Assembly: GCF_005222705.1 (NCBI RefSeq)
Contig: NZ_STGF01000010.1
Coordinates: 124,001 to 188,000, forward strand
Source of the DNA: Paenibacillus sp. SY21-1
Lineage (GTDB): Bacteria; Bacillota; Bacilli; Paenibacillales; Paenibacillaceae
Length of the DNA stretch: 64,000 bases
Reading direction: 5' to 3'
Shown here piece by piece: positions 44,346 through 53,606 of the stretch; position 1 is the first letter of the stretch, and every line of letters begins with the position of its first letter. A program made the position numbers and the translations under genes. A model generated the notes under the pieces. The model was not told where the DNA came from. It ran no database searches and saw only the letters and a list, made by a program, of their open reading frames with translations.

Positions 44346-45287
44346 CTATTCTACTACAGTTGCATAACGTGTAAAAGAGCCTTTACGCACACACGCCTGA
44401 TCGGCGATCGTCCAGCCCGCTTGAACCAGCTCGCGATCAAGCCGCTCGGTCGAAATTATAACGGCCCGCTCTGCCAGCCGCCGTGCGGACCCGAGCAACG
44501 CGAGCCGCTCAGCCTCCGGCAGCACCGAGCAGAGATTGTAGGGCATGTCCAGCAGCGCCGCATCGTAATGCCCCGCCAGCTTCGTCATGTCGGCAATCGC
44601 TGCGCGCTCCGGCATGCCGAAATGACGCAGATTGATCCGCGCCCCACGGACAGCGAGCGGATTGAGGTCAAAGCCTTCGATGTCGATTCCCATCGACATC
44701 GCCTCCACCAGCACCGTCCCCATGCCGCAGCAGGGATCGACCAGACGCAAGCCCGCGGCTTCACGCCCTGCGGCCGTATTGACGAGCGCTCTTGCTACCC
44801 GCGTCGGCAGGGCGGTCGAATAATTCTGCGGCTTGCTCTGATGCTTCAGCCATAACGCCGCATTGTCCTCGCACGGCCCGAAACGCCAGCGGCCGTCGAG
44901 CCGAATCAGCCCAAACGTGAGCTCCGGGGTGCGCATATCCGCCCGACCGACTATTGCAGCGCCGACTGCACGCTCCAGCGCGCGGTGCTCCTCATAGGTG
45001 TACGGCTCATCTCCGGCCATGCTGAGCACCTTGAACGTCCGGCCGTCAAGCGCAAGGCTGCCAAGCTCTTGCCCCAGCCCTTCGAGCGTATCCGCCTCGC
45101 ATGCGATTTCCAAGCGCCGCTTGACAAAGGGGCTGCGGTCGGTCTCCACCTTATGCGAGCTTAATGCAAGGCCCTCGCGCAGAGGAGCGTCAAGCAGCGT
45201 CCGCAGCTCCAGCGCGCACAGCTCCGCCTCATCCTCATGGCGGGCATACGCGTATACATATGCACGCTGCTTCAACGGCGGCCTCAA
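44346..45287 (-). CDS. Putative RNA methyltransferase (UPF0020/TRM11-like)
   Basis: A 313-residue SAM-dependent methyltransferase. After an N-terminal THUMP-like region, motif I is LVDPCCGMGTVLVEAMSMG near residue 180, motif II GFDLNPLAVRGARINLRHFG, and the catalytic motif IV is DMPYNLCSVL (N/DPPY type, with Met for the first Pro). Such enzymes methylate exocyclic amines of guanine in tRNA or rRNA. Its GTG or ATG start overlaps the LapA-like gene by four bases. Confidence 0.88.
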   Translation of the reverse strand: MRPPLKQRAYVYAYARHEDEAELCALELRTLLDAPLREGLALSSHKVETDRSPFVKRRLEIACEADTLEGLGQELGSLALDGRTFKVLSMAGDEPYTYEEHRALERAVGAAIVGRADMRTPELTFGLIRLDGRWRFGPCEDNAALWLKHQSKPQNYSTALPTRVARALVNTAAGREAAGLRLVDPCCGMGTVLVEAMSMGIDIEGFDLNPLAVRGARINLRHFGMPERAAIADMTKLAGHYDAALLDMPYNLCSVLPEAERLALLGSARRLAERAVIISTERLDRELVQAGWTIADQACVRKGSFTRYATVVE

Positions 45288-45643
45288 CGCTCTTTCAGCT
45301 CGGAATAACCGCCTGACGGCTTAAAGGCTTCTTCCTTCGCCAGGGCAGCGGGCCGCTCATCCGCTTGCTTGATCGAGGCGTCCAGCTCCGCATCGGCTGT
45401 CAGCTCCGCAACTTGACGCTGCAGCTGCTTGATCGTCCGATGCAAACGGATTTGACGCAAAATGCCCAGCATCCCGACCGTGAGACCGCCAAGCAGCGTA
45501 GAAATGAGAATGACCAGAATAAGCGGCAGCGACGTCTTCGTAAACATGAAGTTAACCTGAACGGTTTCTATATTGATAACTGCGAATATCGCGATCAGCA
45601 GCGCGAACACAAGCGCCGAAATCAGCAAGCTTTGTCCCTTCAT
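45284..45643 (-). CDS. LapA/DUF1049 domain membrane protein
   Basis: A 119-residue protein with two hydrophobic helices (about 5-27 and 37-62) flanking the DUF1049 loop AVINIETVQVNFMF, then a coiled-coil segment (IKQLQRQVAELTADAELDAS) and a charged tail. The family is widespread; the lipopolysaccharide name does not apply in a Gram-positive. The ATG at 45643 is chosen since GGAGG is nine bases away. Confidence 0.85.
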   Translation of the reverse strand: MKGQSLLISALVFALLIAIFAVINIETVQVNFMFTKTSLPLILVILISTLLGGLTVGMLGILRQIRLHRTIKQLQRQVAELTADAELDASIKQADERPAALAKEEAFKPSGGYSELKER

Positions 45644-45691
45644 CCCCATCAGCCTCCTTTTTACGAATCATACCACATTTAAGCCTTGCGG

Positions 45692-46810
45692 TTAACGTTG
45701 GCGTTCATTGGCTTCGACATAGCGCTTAAGAAACTCAAGCGTGGACGGAGTCAGCTCGCCAAGTCTCCACATCGCCATTTTGCTTGCCCCGTTCTCCCGG
45801 GCCGTCTTCATCCAGCTTGCCAGCGTTTCCGCATCGGCATACCATACCGTGTGCTCGGCGCGGTTTTTATCCGTGTAGGTAAAAAAGGCGCCCCCGCTGG
45901 CTGGATCGCGCTGAAGCTTGCTGACTGTCTGCTCCGCAAGCTTGACGGCCTGCGTTTCCGTAAGCGCCTTGATGCTGCCCTTGGGCCCCCAGTCAAACCC
46001 GCCGCCGGAAAAAGCGATATAGGGATCTCCAGGCAACGTGAGCGTTTTTTCCATAAGCTTCGCAATAAACGCGTGATCGGCCTTTGGCCCCGGCCCGCTA
46101 TGGTAGCCGTACAAATTGTAAGCCATCACCCCGTAATCCGGCCCCTCCGGCAAATCGAACTTGTGGAACGGAGCTCCCGGCTCAAGCACGACGCGCAGCT
46201 TCATGCCTTCGGCTTGCAGCCTTGTGTGCAGCTCCGCGATCAGCAGCAGCATCCCGCTCCAATCGCCGTCCGCCACTCGCTCGTAATCCAGCTCCAAGCC
46301 CTCAACGCCATATTTTTTCGCAAGCGAGACGACATCCTCGATATGGCTGGATCTGCGCTCCTTCGTCGCCAGCAAACGGGTCAGCAAGCTGCTGTCCTTC
46401 TGCACGGTTGTCCCGTCTGCCTTGAAAAAATCGTTGACTACCGTCAAGTACACCGGCATCCGCTCGTCCGCCGGATACTTCTTATTAAGCTCTTGCCAGC
46501 TTGCTTGAAACTGCTCGGTAAGAAACGGCCGGTCATTGCTGTCGAAATAAGCGGCGAACAGCTGCAGACTGGTCAATCCGTCGGCTACCTTCTGTACATC
46601 CGTCCAGCCAACCTTCCAGTCCCAATCGGCGAACCATGCCGTCAGCTCCGCAGGCGCGGACGTCTCCTCCGCCGGCTGCGGCGAGGACGAACCGACGGCC
46701 GCTCCGCTGTACGCGCTGCCTGTGGAGCACCCGTACAAGCCTATGATGGATGCTGCGGCCAGCGTTGCGGCCAAAGCTCCTTTTAACCATGTGTTGCGCT
46801 GAATGTCCAT
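45692..46810 (-). CDS. Glycoside hydrolase family 18-like lipoprotein
   Basis: A 372-residue lipoprotein: signal peptide with lipobox GLYGC near residue 28, a Ser/Pro-rich linker, then a TIM-barrel of the GH18 type. The catalytic strand reads GVEGLELDYERV near residue 180, giving a DxE-like end (LDYE) with the proton-donor Glu present. Other barrel strands are LRVVLEPGAPFHKF and DYGVMAYNLYGYH. It may trim the product of the exopolysaccharide operon in which it is the last gene, or act on the wall. GGGGG precedes the ATG. Confidence 0.85.
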   Translation of the reverse strand: MDIQRNTWLKGALAATLAAASIIGLYGCSTGSAYSGAAVGSSSPQPAEETSAPAELTAWFADWDWKVGWTDVQKVADGLTSLQLFAAYFDSNDRPFLTEQFQASWQELNKKYPADERMPVYLTVVNDFFKADGTTVQKDSSLLTRLLATKERRSSHIEDVVSLAKKYGVEGLELDYERVADGDWSGMLLLIAELHTRLQAEGMKLRVVLEPGAPFHKFDLPEGPDYGVMAYNLYGYHSGPGPKADHAFIAKLMEKTLTLPGDPYIAFSGGGFDWGPKGSIKALTETQAVKLAEQTVSKLQRDPASGGAFFTYTDKNRAEHTVWYADAETLASWMKTARENGASKMAMWRLGELTPSTLEFLKRYVEANERQR

Positions 46811-46848
46811 TGCAATTCCCCCGTATCTCAAACGTATGACGGCCGCCT

Positions 46849-48528
46849 CTAGAACGTATCGATCGCCCAATCAAATGCTGCGTTCACCGCATGCTTCATT
46901 CTGCTGACGAGCCCTGCCAAACCGCTGTAATGGTTGCGGTACAGCAGCTTCTGCGCTTTGCCTTCCTCGTCGGTCGCTTCAACCTTAATGCCTTCAAAAA
47001 CCGCGTCGTAAATGTCGTCCTTCACGTTCAATTCGCTTGCCTGAGCGCCCAGCCCGATACCCCCGCTTTGCAGCGTCTGCGCAACCTCTCCCCGATCCAC
47101 CAGCCGTCTGTCATTTACCGTAACGGTAAGAAAGCTTCCGGCTAGCGTAACCGCGAGCCGCAGAGGCTCTCCGGCTTCGGCCCCATCGAGTGCAATGTCA
47201 TACAGCCGCTCCGGCGAGCGACCCGGCTCCCGCTGCTCTACGATTAGCGCTTGATCGGCAATCGTCACGCTTAAATAGGCGTAGCTGCGCCGATCGTAGC
47301 GCAAGTATACACGCTGCTGGCCAAGCGCATGCCCGGTCAGCGCAGCATTAAGCCGCACATTTCGGTAGTCGTCGCTGCCCTGCAAATAGAGCAGGCCTTC
47401 TTCCTCCGGCGGGGAGGTCAGCGCGATTTTATTCTCCACATACTCGGCCGCTCCGCTGACGCTTCGCCAGGCTGCCGCGCGTTTCACGTCGCCTGCCACA
47501 AAACTCATCCGCTGACCGCTGTCCTTGTTCAGCTTCATCAGCAGGTGGTTGGTGTACCAGTAGGAGGCCGGCTGAACACGGGTAAGATCGTACGGATCGT
47601 CCGTTCTGCCATTCAGAGCAAAGCCCTCGCGGTTGAAATGCAGCCCGAACAGCTCCCTGATCCGACGGTCGTTCACGCCCTCCACCAGCCTGTTCATCCC
47701 GCCGTACAGCGAATTGGCGTGCATAATCATGTAGACGCTTGGCACCGAGCCAAGCCTGCTCGTGTAAATTTCCTTCATTTTATCATAATCGCCATTTATT
47801 CTCGCTTCCATCTGCTCACGATTTTCCATTGGGATGTCGTCTGCGTCGCGAATAAAGTCCATTAGATAATGATTGTAATATGCGATCTGATCCCGATTCT
47901 TGAACTCGTCCTCATCCTTGACACCGATCAGATTGCCCGCCTTGTCCATAATATTAATATAAGAAAGCCGATAGCCGTTGCTGCCTAGCTCCCAATAGCC
48001 GGTTTTCAGCATTTTTTTCATTTCCTTGGGATGAAGAAACTTCTTTTCCTTGCTGTCGACCTTGCTCGCGTAGGAGAGGATGGTAGCCTTGTAATTCAGC
48101 TTCTCCAGCAGCGGCTGTGAAAAAAGGCTGGAATCGTTGCGTCCGTCCTCGAATGCCAGGAACAACGCTTTCTCCGGCAGCTTTTGCCTGCCCGCGTAAT
48201 AATTCAGCACGTCCTGCTGGGATATCGTCGTATAGCCGTTATCATAAAGCGCCTGCAAATGCTGCTCCAGCCTGTTTTTGGCGATCAGCTCATTCGTGCC
48301 TGACCTGGCCACGCCAAAATAGGACAAGGCGATAAACCCGTTATCGCTTGTCCACTCTGCCCGCGACGGCTCCGCATAACGCTTGACGTCAAATAGGGCG
48401 TGATACAAAACATAAGCGATTATCGCCAAAAAAATGAGCTGGAGCACCGTTTTTATAGCCTTGTTTCGATCTTTCTTGCGGTAGTCGAGAAAAATATAGG
48501 GGTCGCCCCCCGCGGATTTTTTCTTCAT
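46849..48528 (-). CDS. Membrane-anchored protein with degenerate deacetylase-like fold
   Basis: A 559-residue protein with a cytoplasmic basic N-terminus, one membrane helix (about 27-47) and a large extracellular part. Residues about 95-330 resemble polysaccharide-deacetylase/GH-like barrels (KALFLAFEDGRNDSSLF, LNYKATILSYASKV), but the TFDDG and HxxxH metal motifs are not intact. The C-terminal 150 residues (LYLQGSDDYRNVRLNAALTG, SVTIADQALIVEQR, SGGIGLGAQASELNVK) look like a concanavalin/laminin-G beta-sandwich, suiting glycan binding. The start is ATG 48528, six bases after GAGG. Confidence 0.72.
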   Translation of the reverse strand: MKKKSAGGDPYIFLDYRKKDRNKAIKTVLQLIFLAIIAYVLYHALFDVKRYAEPSRAEWTSDNGFIALSYFGVARSGTNELIAKNRLEQHLQALYDNGYTTISQQDVLNYYAGRQKLPEKALFLAFEDGRNDSSLFSQPLLEKLNYKATILSYASKVDSKEKKFLHPKEMKKMLKTGYWELGSNGYRLSYINIMDKAGNLIGVKDEDEFKNRDQIAYYNHYLMDFIRDADDIPMENREQMEARINGDYDKMKEIYTSRLGSVPSVYMIMHANSLYGGMNRLVEGVNDRRIRELFGLHFNREGFALNGRTDDPYDLTRVQPASYWYTNHLLMKLNKDSGQRMSFVAGDVKRAAAWRSVSGAAEYVENKIALTSPPEEEGLLYLQGSDDYRNVRLNAALTGHALGQQRVYLRYDRRSYAYLSVTIADQALIVEQREPGRSPERLYDIALDGAEAGEPLRLAVTLAGSFLTVTVNDRRLVDRGEVAQTLQSGGIGLGAQASELNVKDDIYDAVFEGIKVEATDEEGKAQKLLYRNHYSGLAGLVSRMKHAVNAAFDWAIDTF

Positions 48529-48599
48529 AATCATCCTCGCTGGCCATCAGAATCGCCGGCATGGGTCAGCGGCCGCATGCGCTGTCGCGGGCAAGGCCA

Positions 48600-50495
48600 C
48601 TATTCCGCCTCTGCCGACAACGGCTGGTCTGCCTTCTTCTTTTTGTTTTTCTTCTTCGCCCTCTTCGCTTCCTTCTTCAGCCGCGCCTCCACATCCTGCG
48701 GCGTTTCGCGCGTGCCCCATGTCGACTTCCAGAAGGTCACCCAAGCGACAGGCATTTGCCAGAGCAGCACAAGCTCGTAAAATACGCAAAATACGAGTCC
48801 AAAAATCCAGAGCTTGCTCTGTCTGAACAGCATGTGGGCAAAGCTCATCAGCAGCGCCATCAGCAGCAAGCCCATCAGAAACGTGCTGGGAAACACCTTG
48901 TGAACAAGCGGCACATAGAGCAGATTATAGAGGACGATAACCGGAGCCGCGATGGGCACAACCAGACCGATATAGAAAAACAGCGCCATGAATGGCTCCT
49001 TCTTCCATACAAAGCCTCCGGCCCTTAACGATTCGCGAAGCCACGAACGCTTCCAGCGCATCTGCTGCTTGAGAAAAACCTTCATATCGGATGGAACGAT
49101 CGTCGAGCAAATCGCGCTATCCTGATACGCCGTCCGATGCGTTTGCAGCATAAAATTGGTCATGCTTCGATCATCCCCGAAGGTGGCGGGCTGACCGAGA
49201 AACTTCTGATTGAGCCAAGCCTCTCTATGCTGCTCGATCAGCTCCTTGCGATAGCAGGCCAAAGGTCCGGACAAGCAAGTCACGCAGTCAAAATAGGATT
49301 CGGCAGCCTTCATGATTCGAAAGGCGATATAATAACGAACCGTCTGCAGCTTCGTGACCGAGTTCGTATATTTGTTCTCCACGTCTGTCCGGCCGGCTAC
49401 GCCGCCCATCTTCGGGTCCTGGAACGGCTGCACGATATGCCGGATGGCATTGGGCTCAAGAAAGCTGTCGGAATCGACGAATACGACAAGATTATGCTTG
49501 GCCATGGCGACGCCTTCAACGAGCGCCACCCGCTTCCCTCCGTTCTCCGGAAGCACATGCAGCTTCAATCTCGCCTTTGTCTTGAAGCGCTCGGCCTCCT
49601 CGTGAATAAGGGCAATAACCTTCTCAATCTGCTCCACCGACCTGTCGGTGGACCGATCGTCGACGACGATGACCTCCAGCTTCTCTACAGGATAATCCTG
49701 ATTGATGCAGCTTAGAATGGTGCGGTGAATCCATTCCTCCTCGTTGAAGCAAGGAATAATGATCGTTACGCCCGGCGTGTAATGCCGGTTAACGGGCACA
49801 TCGCGATGCAGCGCTCCGAACAGGTAGCGGGTCAGCAGAAAAGCCGCCGCCGTCAAGCTGTACAGATACAACCATATATTGTATTTGAAGTAGATAATGC
49901 TTTCAACCCGCATTAACATAATGACCGCAACCGCCACGAACAGCAGGCTGCTCGCCATATAGACCGAGTAGCCCCAGCGCTTGCGCTGCAAATAGGCAGC
50001 GATCGGCTTCTCGAATTGGAAGGCAAGCATATGCTTTTGATCATCGCCCTCGCCGCGATGAAATACACGAACCAGCTTGGCCTTTATTTTGACATTCGCT
50101 TCGAATCCCTCCGGCATTGTGCCCGGAGGGATATCGAATTCCAATCTATATTCGCCGCCTTCCATATATCGGCCCTTCGGATCATGCAATTCAATTAATA
50201 AGCCGGTCGATGAAATATCCACCGCCGTCGCCTTCAGGTTCGCTCTCTTGCTCCGGCCGTTCCGTCGGACCAGCACCTCGAAGGAAGCCTGATAGCGCAA
50301 GCTGAGCTCCTGCAGCTTCTTGATGTAGTCCGCATCGAACTTGCGATTGTCGGTTTCGTCCTTCTGCATGCCTCTACGGTCGAAGGTTATACGCTGCTGC
50401 TCCGGGTCTGGAACATAGGACAGCACCCGCCTGTCCGTCCTCGGAACGGACAGCACTTCGCCAGGCTTTTGCTTGCTTCGCTTAAACTTAAACAT
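48600..50495 (-). CDS. PilZ-domain processive glycosyltransferase (family 2)
   Basis: A 631-residue membrane glycosyltransferase. A PilZ-like domain (about 45-165) carries DISSTG, the (D/N)xSxxG half of the cyclic-di-GMP site, but no clear RxxxR at the usual place. Two helices (about 178-222) follow, then a GT2 domain with VVDDRSTD, DSDSF, GDDRS and QQMRWKRSW, the D,D,D,QxxRW set of cellulose, chitin and hyaluronan synthases, then four helices and a Lys-rich tail. It probably polymerises and exports an exopolysaccharide. It lies between the UDP-sugar dehydrogenase and the barrel protein. Confidence 0.9.
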   Translation of the reverse strand: MFKFKRSKQKPGEVLSVPRTDRRVLSYVPDPEQQRITFDRRGMQKDETDNRKFDADYIKKLQELSLRYQASFEVLVRRNGRSKRANLKATAVDISSTGLLIELHDPKGRYMEGGEYRLEFDIPPGTMPEGFEANVKIKAKLVRVFHRGEGDDQKHMLAFQFEKPIAAYLQRKRWGYSVYMASSLLFVAVAVIMLMRVESIIYFKYNIWLYLYSLTAAAFLLTRYLFGALHRDVPVNRHYTPGVTIIIPCFNEEEWIHRTILSCINQDYPVEKLEVIVVDDRSTDRSVEQIEKVIALIHEEAERFKTKARLKLHVLPENGGKRVALVEGVAMAKHNLVVFVDSDSFLEPNAIRHIVQPFQDPKMGGVAGRTDVENKYTNSVTKLQTVRYYIAFRIMKAAESYFDCVTCLSGPLACYRKELIEQHREAWLNQKFLGQPATFGDDRSMTNFMLQTHRTAYQDSAICSTIVPSDMKVFLKQQMRWKRSWLRESLRAGGFVWKKEPFMALFFYIGLVVPIAAPVIVLYNLLYVPLVHKVFPSTFLMGLLLMALLMSFAHMLFRQSKLWIFGLVFCVFYELVLLWQMPVAWVTFWKSTWGTRETPQDVEARLKKEAKRAKKKNKKKKADQPLSAEAE

Positions 50496-50512
50496 GTCAG
50501 CCCCCTAACCGG

Positions 50513-51832
50513 CTATAAGCTCCAGTATTCGTAGCCTCTATGCTCGAATGCGTTTTTATCGTAGCAGCCCCGCACATCCACGAACAGCCTGCTCCCGCTG
50601 TCTCCGTATAAAGGCTCAAACTGCTCGGGCGTCATCTCCGCAAAGCAGGAATGGGGCACAGCGACAACGACCGCGCTCAGCGAATGGAGCTCCTCCATTT
50701 GGGCAAGCTCAATGCCGTAAGCCTTGAAGACCTGCGCTTGGTCGGCAAACGGATCGACGGCCTTCGTCTCAATCCCGTATTCCCCCAACTCCTCAATAAT
50801 ATCGAAAACCTTGGAATTACGGATGTCCGCGCTGTTCTCCTTATAGGACAAGCCCAGGAAGCCGATTTTGGCTGTGTTTAAATTATGCTTTTGCTGAACG
50901 AGCCTCTTCACGATTTGCCCGGCTACGTATTTGCCCATTCCATCGTTCACCTGGCGGCTGGCCGTCATGATTTTGAGCGGCTTGCCAAGCTCCTCCGCTT
51001 TGTAGGTCAAGTAATAAGGATCTACGCTGATGCAGTGGCCGCCGACAAGACCGGGCGAGAAGTGGAGAAAGTTCCACTTGGTGCCCGCCGCCGCAAGCAC
51101 CGCCTGCGTAGATAGCCCCATATGATTAAACAGCATGGACAGCTCGTTCATAAAAGCAATGTTTACGTCACGCTGCGCATTCTCGATCACCTTGGCCGCC
51201 TCGGCGACTTTAATGCTCTCCGCCCGGTACACGCCGACCTTCACGACCAGCTCATACACGCGTGCAATAACGGACAGCGCTTGCTCGTCCATGCCCGATA
51301 CAAGCTTCACTACGTTCTCCAGCCGGTGGATTCTGTCGCCCGGATTCATCCGCTCGGGCGAGTAGCCTACCTTGAAATCCCGTCCGCCTTGAAGACCCGA
51401 TTCCGCCTCCAGAATCGGCAGACAAATATCCTCGGTTACGCCAGGATAGACGGTGGATTCGTAGACGACAATGTTGCCCGGCTTCAAATGGCGCCCGATC
51501 GCCACGCTCGCCTGCCATACGTGGGTTAAATCCGGGATGTTGCCTTGCTGAACGGGGGTCGGGACGGTCACGATATAGAAATCAGCCTGCGCAAGCTCCT
51601 CTTCTTCCGTTGTAAAGGCGACCGTGCATGCCTGAAGCGCCGCATCGCCGATCATCTCTGTCGGATCGATGCCCTGCCTGCAGCTCTCCACTCTTGTTTC
51701 GCTGACGTCAAAGCCGATAACCTCGGCATGGGCAGACAATGCCGCCGCCAGCGGCAGCCCCACGTAGCCCAGTCCGATAACCGCTATTTTTGCCTGCCGA
51801 TTCACTATGCTGTCGTATAAGTCCATGTACAC
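50513..51832 (-). CDS. UDP-sugar 6-dehydrogenase (TviB/WbpA-like)
   Basis: A 439-residue nucleotide-sugar dehydrogenase that oxidises C6 of a UDP-hexose or UDP-HexNAc to the uronate with two NAD. Visible are VIGLGYVGLPLAAALS, VPTPVQQGNIPDL, ESTVYPG and the catalytic Cys in GLVGGHCISVDPYYL near residue 268. The GGHCIxVDPYYL form is typical of the TviB/WbpA/CapL group acting on UDP-HexNAc rather than UDP-glucose, which is inference. It would supply the glycosyltransferase 17 bases downstream. Confidence 0.92.
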   Translation of the reverse strand: MYMDLYDSIVNRQAKIAVIGLGYVGLPLAAALSAHAEVIGFDVSETRVESCRQGIDPTEMIGDAALQACTVAFTTEEEELAQADFYIVTVPTPVQQGNIPDLTHVWQASVAIGRHLKPGNIVVYESTVYPGVTEDICLPILEAESGLQGGRDFKVGYSPERMNPGDRIHRLENVVKLVSGMDEQALSVIARVYELVVKVGVYRAESIKVAEAAKVIENAQRDVNIAFMNELSMLFNHMGLSTQAVLAAAGTKWNFLHFSPGLVGGHCISVDPYYLTYKAEELGKPLKIMTASRQVNDGMGKYVAGQIVKRLVQQKHNLNTAKIGFLGLSYKENSADIRNSKVFDIIEELGEYGIETKAVDPFADQAQVFKAYGIELAQMEELHSLSAVVVAVPHSCFAEMTPEQFEPLYGDSGSRLFVDVRGCYDKNAFEHRGYEYWSL

Positions 51833-51855
51833 CCATCCACTTCCGCTCGTAATTT

Positions 51856-53304
51856 CTATTGCGTCAATAATTTTGATACCGGCATAAATTCGTAGCCGTT
51901 CGCTCTTAATTTCTTGATCACTTCCGGCAGCGCCTCGATCGTATGCAGATCGTCGAGCATATGCAGCAGAACGATGCTGCCCGGCTGGGTTTGCTCCATG
52001 ATGCCGTCTACAATATGTTTGGCGTCATTGTCCTCGTTCCAGTCGAATACCGTCACATCGTACATCGCAATATCATGATAGCCGGTCGCCGCCACAATTT
52101 TGGCCGATTCGTCGTCGATGGCGCCGGTTGGCGGCCTGAACTGCATAAGCGGCTGATGCTGAATCGCCTCCGTCATAATGCGGTGGCCCTTAACGATCTC
52201 CTCCTGCAGCTCCTCCGGGGACAGTCCGGTAATGACCGGATGGGAGTACGTATGGTTGGCGATTTCATGGCCCAGCTCCGAGAGCGCTCTGGCCAAATTC
52301 GGATTACGCTCCACGCCGTTTGCCCGCAAGTAGAAGGTGACCTTCACATCGTATTCGTCCAAAATATCAAGCAGCTTGGTTACCGTGTAGTCCGTTCCCC
52401 AATCATCGAAGGTGAGCGCCACAACCTTTTTGTCCGTGTCCGCATTATAGATCAGCTTGTATGGCGCGTCCGCATAGTCGAGATTGCGCTTAGCCGCGTC
52501 ATAGCCCGGAATTTCCTCAAGCGGCAGCAGCTTGGCATCCTGCTCCATCAGCTTGCCAAGAGGGACAAAGGCATAGCCGATATCTGCCGCTGCTCTGGCA
52601 ATAATCGGAATAGCCTGAGCCACATCCGGATTCAGCTCCGTATCCAGCGCGATAATGCCGCCTCTCGTAATATGGTCGCGAACGTAACGATATTTTTCGT
52701 CCTCCGTTTCAGCGTTCCAGTTATTCAAGTTAAGCGTGTAGGATACGACCGCCTTTGCTCCGCTTTGCGCTGCGGCCAGTCTCAACGGCTCGTTGAAATC
52801 GCCTGATCTTGTCCGTACATACTGCGTTGCGACGCCCGTTTCTCTCTTGATGATTTCACTGCTTAATTGAACCTCTTTATATACCTGATCGTAAGGCAGC
52901 TTGCTGAGATCAAGCCGTTTAAGCGTATTGTTCTCGAGCTCATGCCCTCTCTCGGCTATCCGCTTGGCCAGCCCGGGCTCCTCTGCGACTCGCATGCCGG
53001 GCACAAAAAAGGTGGCGATGATGCCTTGCTTATCCAGCTCATCAAGCAATTCATTCATCAGCTCTTCGCTGCCCATTCCATTGAATGTAAGCGAAAATTC
53101 CCTGCTCGTTGTATGTACGTAAGCTACCGTCTGGCTTGGCTGCAGTCCATACGGCGGTTCGGTTATTGCCGTCGACTGCGGCTCGTCCGGAACGATTTCC
53201 GCCCCGCCGCCAAGCAACGTGCAGCCGCCAAGCGGGATCGTCGCCAGCGCGACGAGGAGAGCAGAAGCAAGCAAGCGCAAATAAAGCTTGGAAAAAAGCT
53301 GCAT
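51856..53304 (-). CDS. Polysaccharide deacetylase lipoprotein with tandem NodB domains
   Basis: A 482-residue lipoprotein starting at ATG 53304 (AAAGGAG ten bases upstream), with lipobox PLGGC near residue 28. Two NodB folds follow. The first (about 65-245) has SLTFNGMGSEE in place of TFDDG and lacks the metal Asp and His pair, so it is probably inactive. The second (about 285-475) is intact: ALTFDDWGTDY, HTYSHP and RPPTGAIDD. The enzyme probably de-N-acetylates the exopolysaccharide or wall glycan outside the cell. It is the first gene of the operon. Confidence 0.92.
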   Translation of the reverse strand: MQLFSKLYLRLLASALLVALATIPLGGCTLLGGGAEIVPDEPQSTAITEPPYGLQPSQTVAYVHTTSREFSLTFNGMGSEELMNELLDELDKQGIIATFFVPGMRVAEEPGLAKRIAERGHELENNTLKRLDLSKLPYDQVYKEVQLSSEIIKRETGVATQYVRTRSGDFNEPLRLAAAQSGAKAVVSYTLNLNNWNAETEDEKYRYVRDHITRGGIIALDTELNPDVAQAIPIIARAAADIGYAFVPLGKLMEQDAKLLPLEEIPGYDAAKRNLDYADAPYKLIYNADTDKKVVALTFDDWGTDYTVTKLLDILDEYDVKVTFYLRANGVERNPNLARALSELGHEIANHTYSHPVITGLSPEELQEEIVKGHRIMTEAIQHQPLMQFRPPTGAIDDESAKIVAATGYHDIAMYDVTVFDWNEDNDAKHIVDGIMEQTQPGSIVLLHMLDDLHTIEALPEVIKKLRANGYEFMPVSKLLTQ

Positions 53305-53606
53305 GCACAAATGCTCCTTTATACCTAATTTACTAAGACCTTTTAACCAATACCAATATAATGAATTATACGGACGGGTTCTGTACAAAATCTGAACATG
53401 CTGGGGGCTGGAGGCAACGATCGGCCATGGCTTGGACGATTGCTGACTGGAAGGCAATAACGAATGTCAGGCTGGCAATATGACCAAATATAGCTAATTT
53501 GCGCCGCTTTGTGAATACGCCAAATTATGGCTGCAAATTCCTAAAATAAATAAAAGCTCCGGGGCGCTATCCTGCGCCTTGCCGAAGCTTTGTATCCCCC
53601 GTGCGC
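53305..53606. promoter_or_regulatory. Promoter region of the exopolysaccharide operon
   Basis: On the minus strand a perfect TATAAT (53365-53370) lies 60 bases before the deacetylase start, but no acceptable -35 is 16-18 bases upstream, so control by an activator or an alternative sigma factor is possible. The distal half carries the terminator of the upstream Gfo/Idh gene. Confidence 0.4.
53553..53591 (-). terminator. Terminator of the Gfo/Idh gene
   Basis: AAAGCT...GGCGC/GCGCC...AGCTTT imperfect stem followed by TATTTATTTTAG on the minus strand, just past the stop at 53607. Confidence 0.65.

Noticed and set aside
52000..53300. Deacetylase gene starting further upstream at 53457
   Set aside because: The upstream part has no ribosome site and would place the lipobox about 80 residues in; ATG 53304 gives a normal lipoprotein signal.
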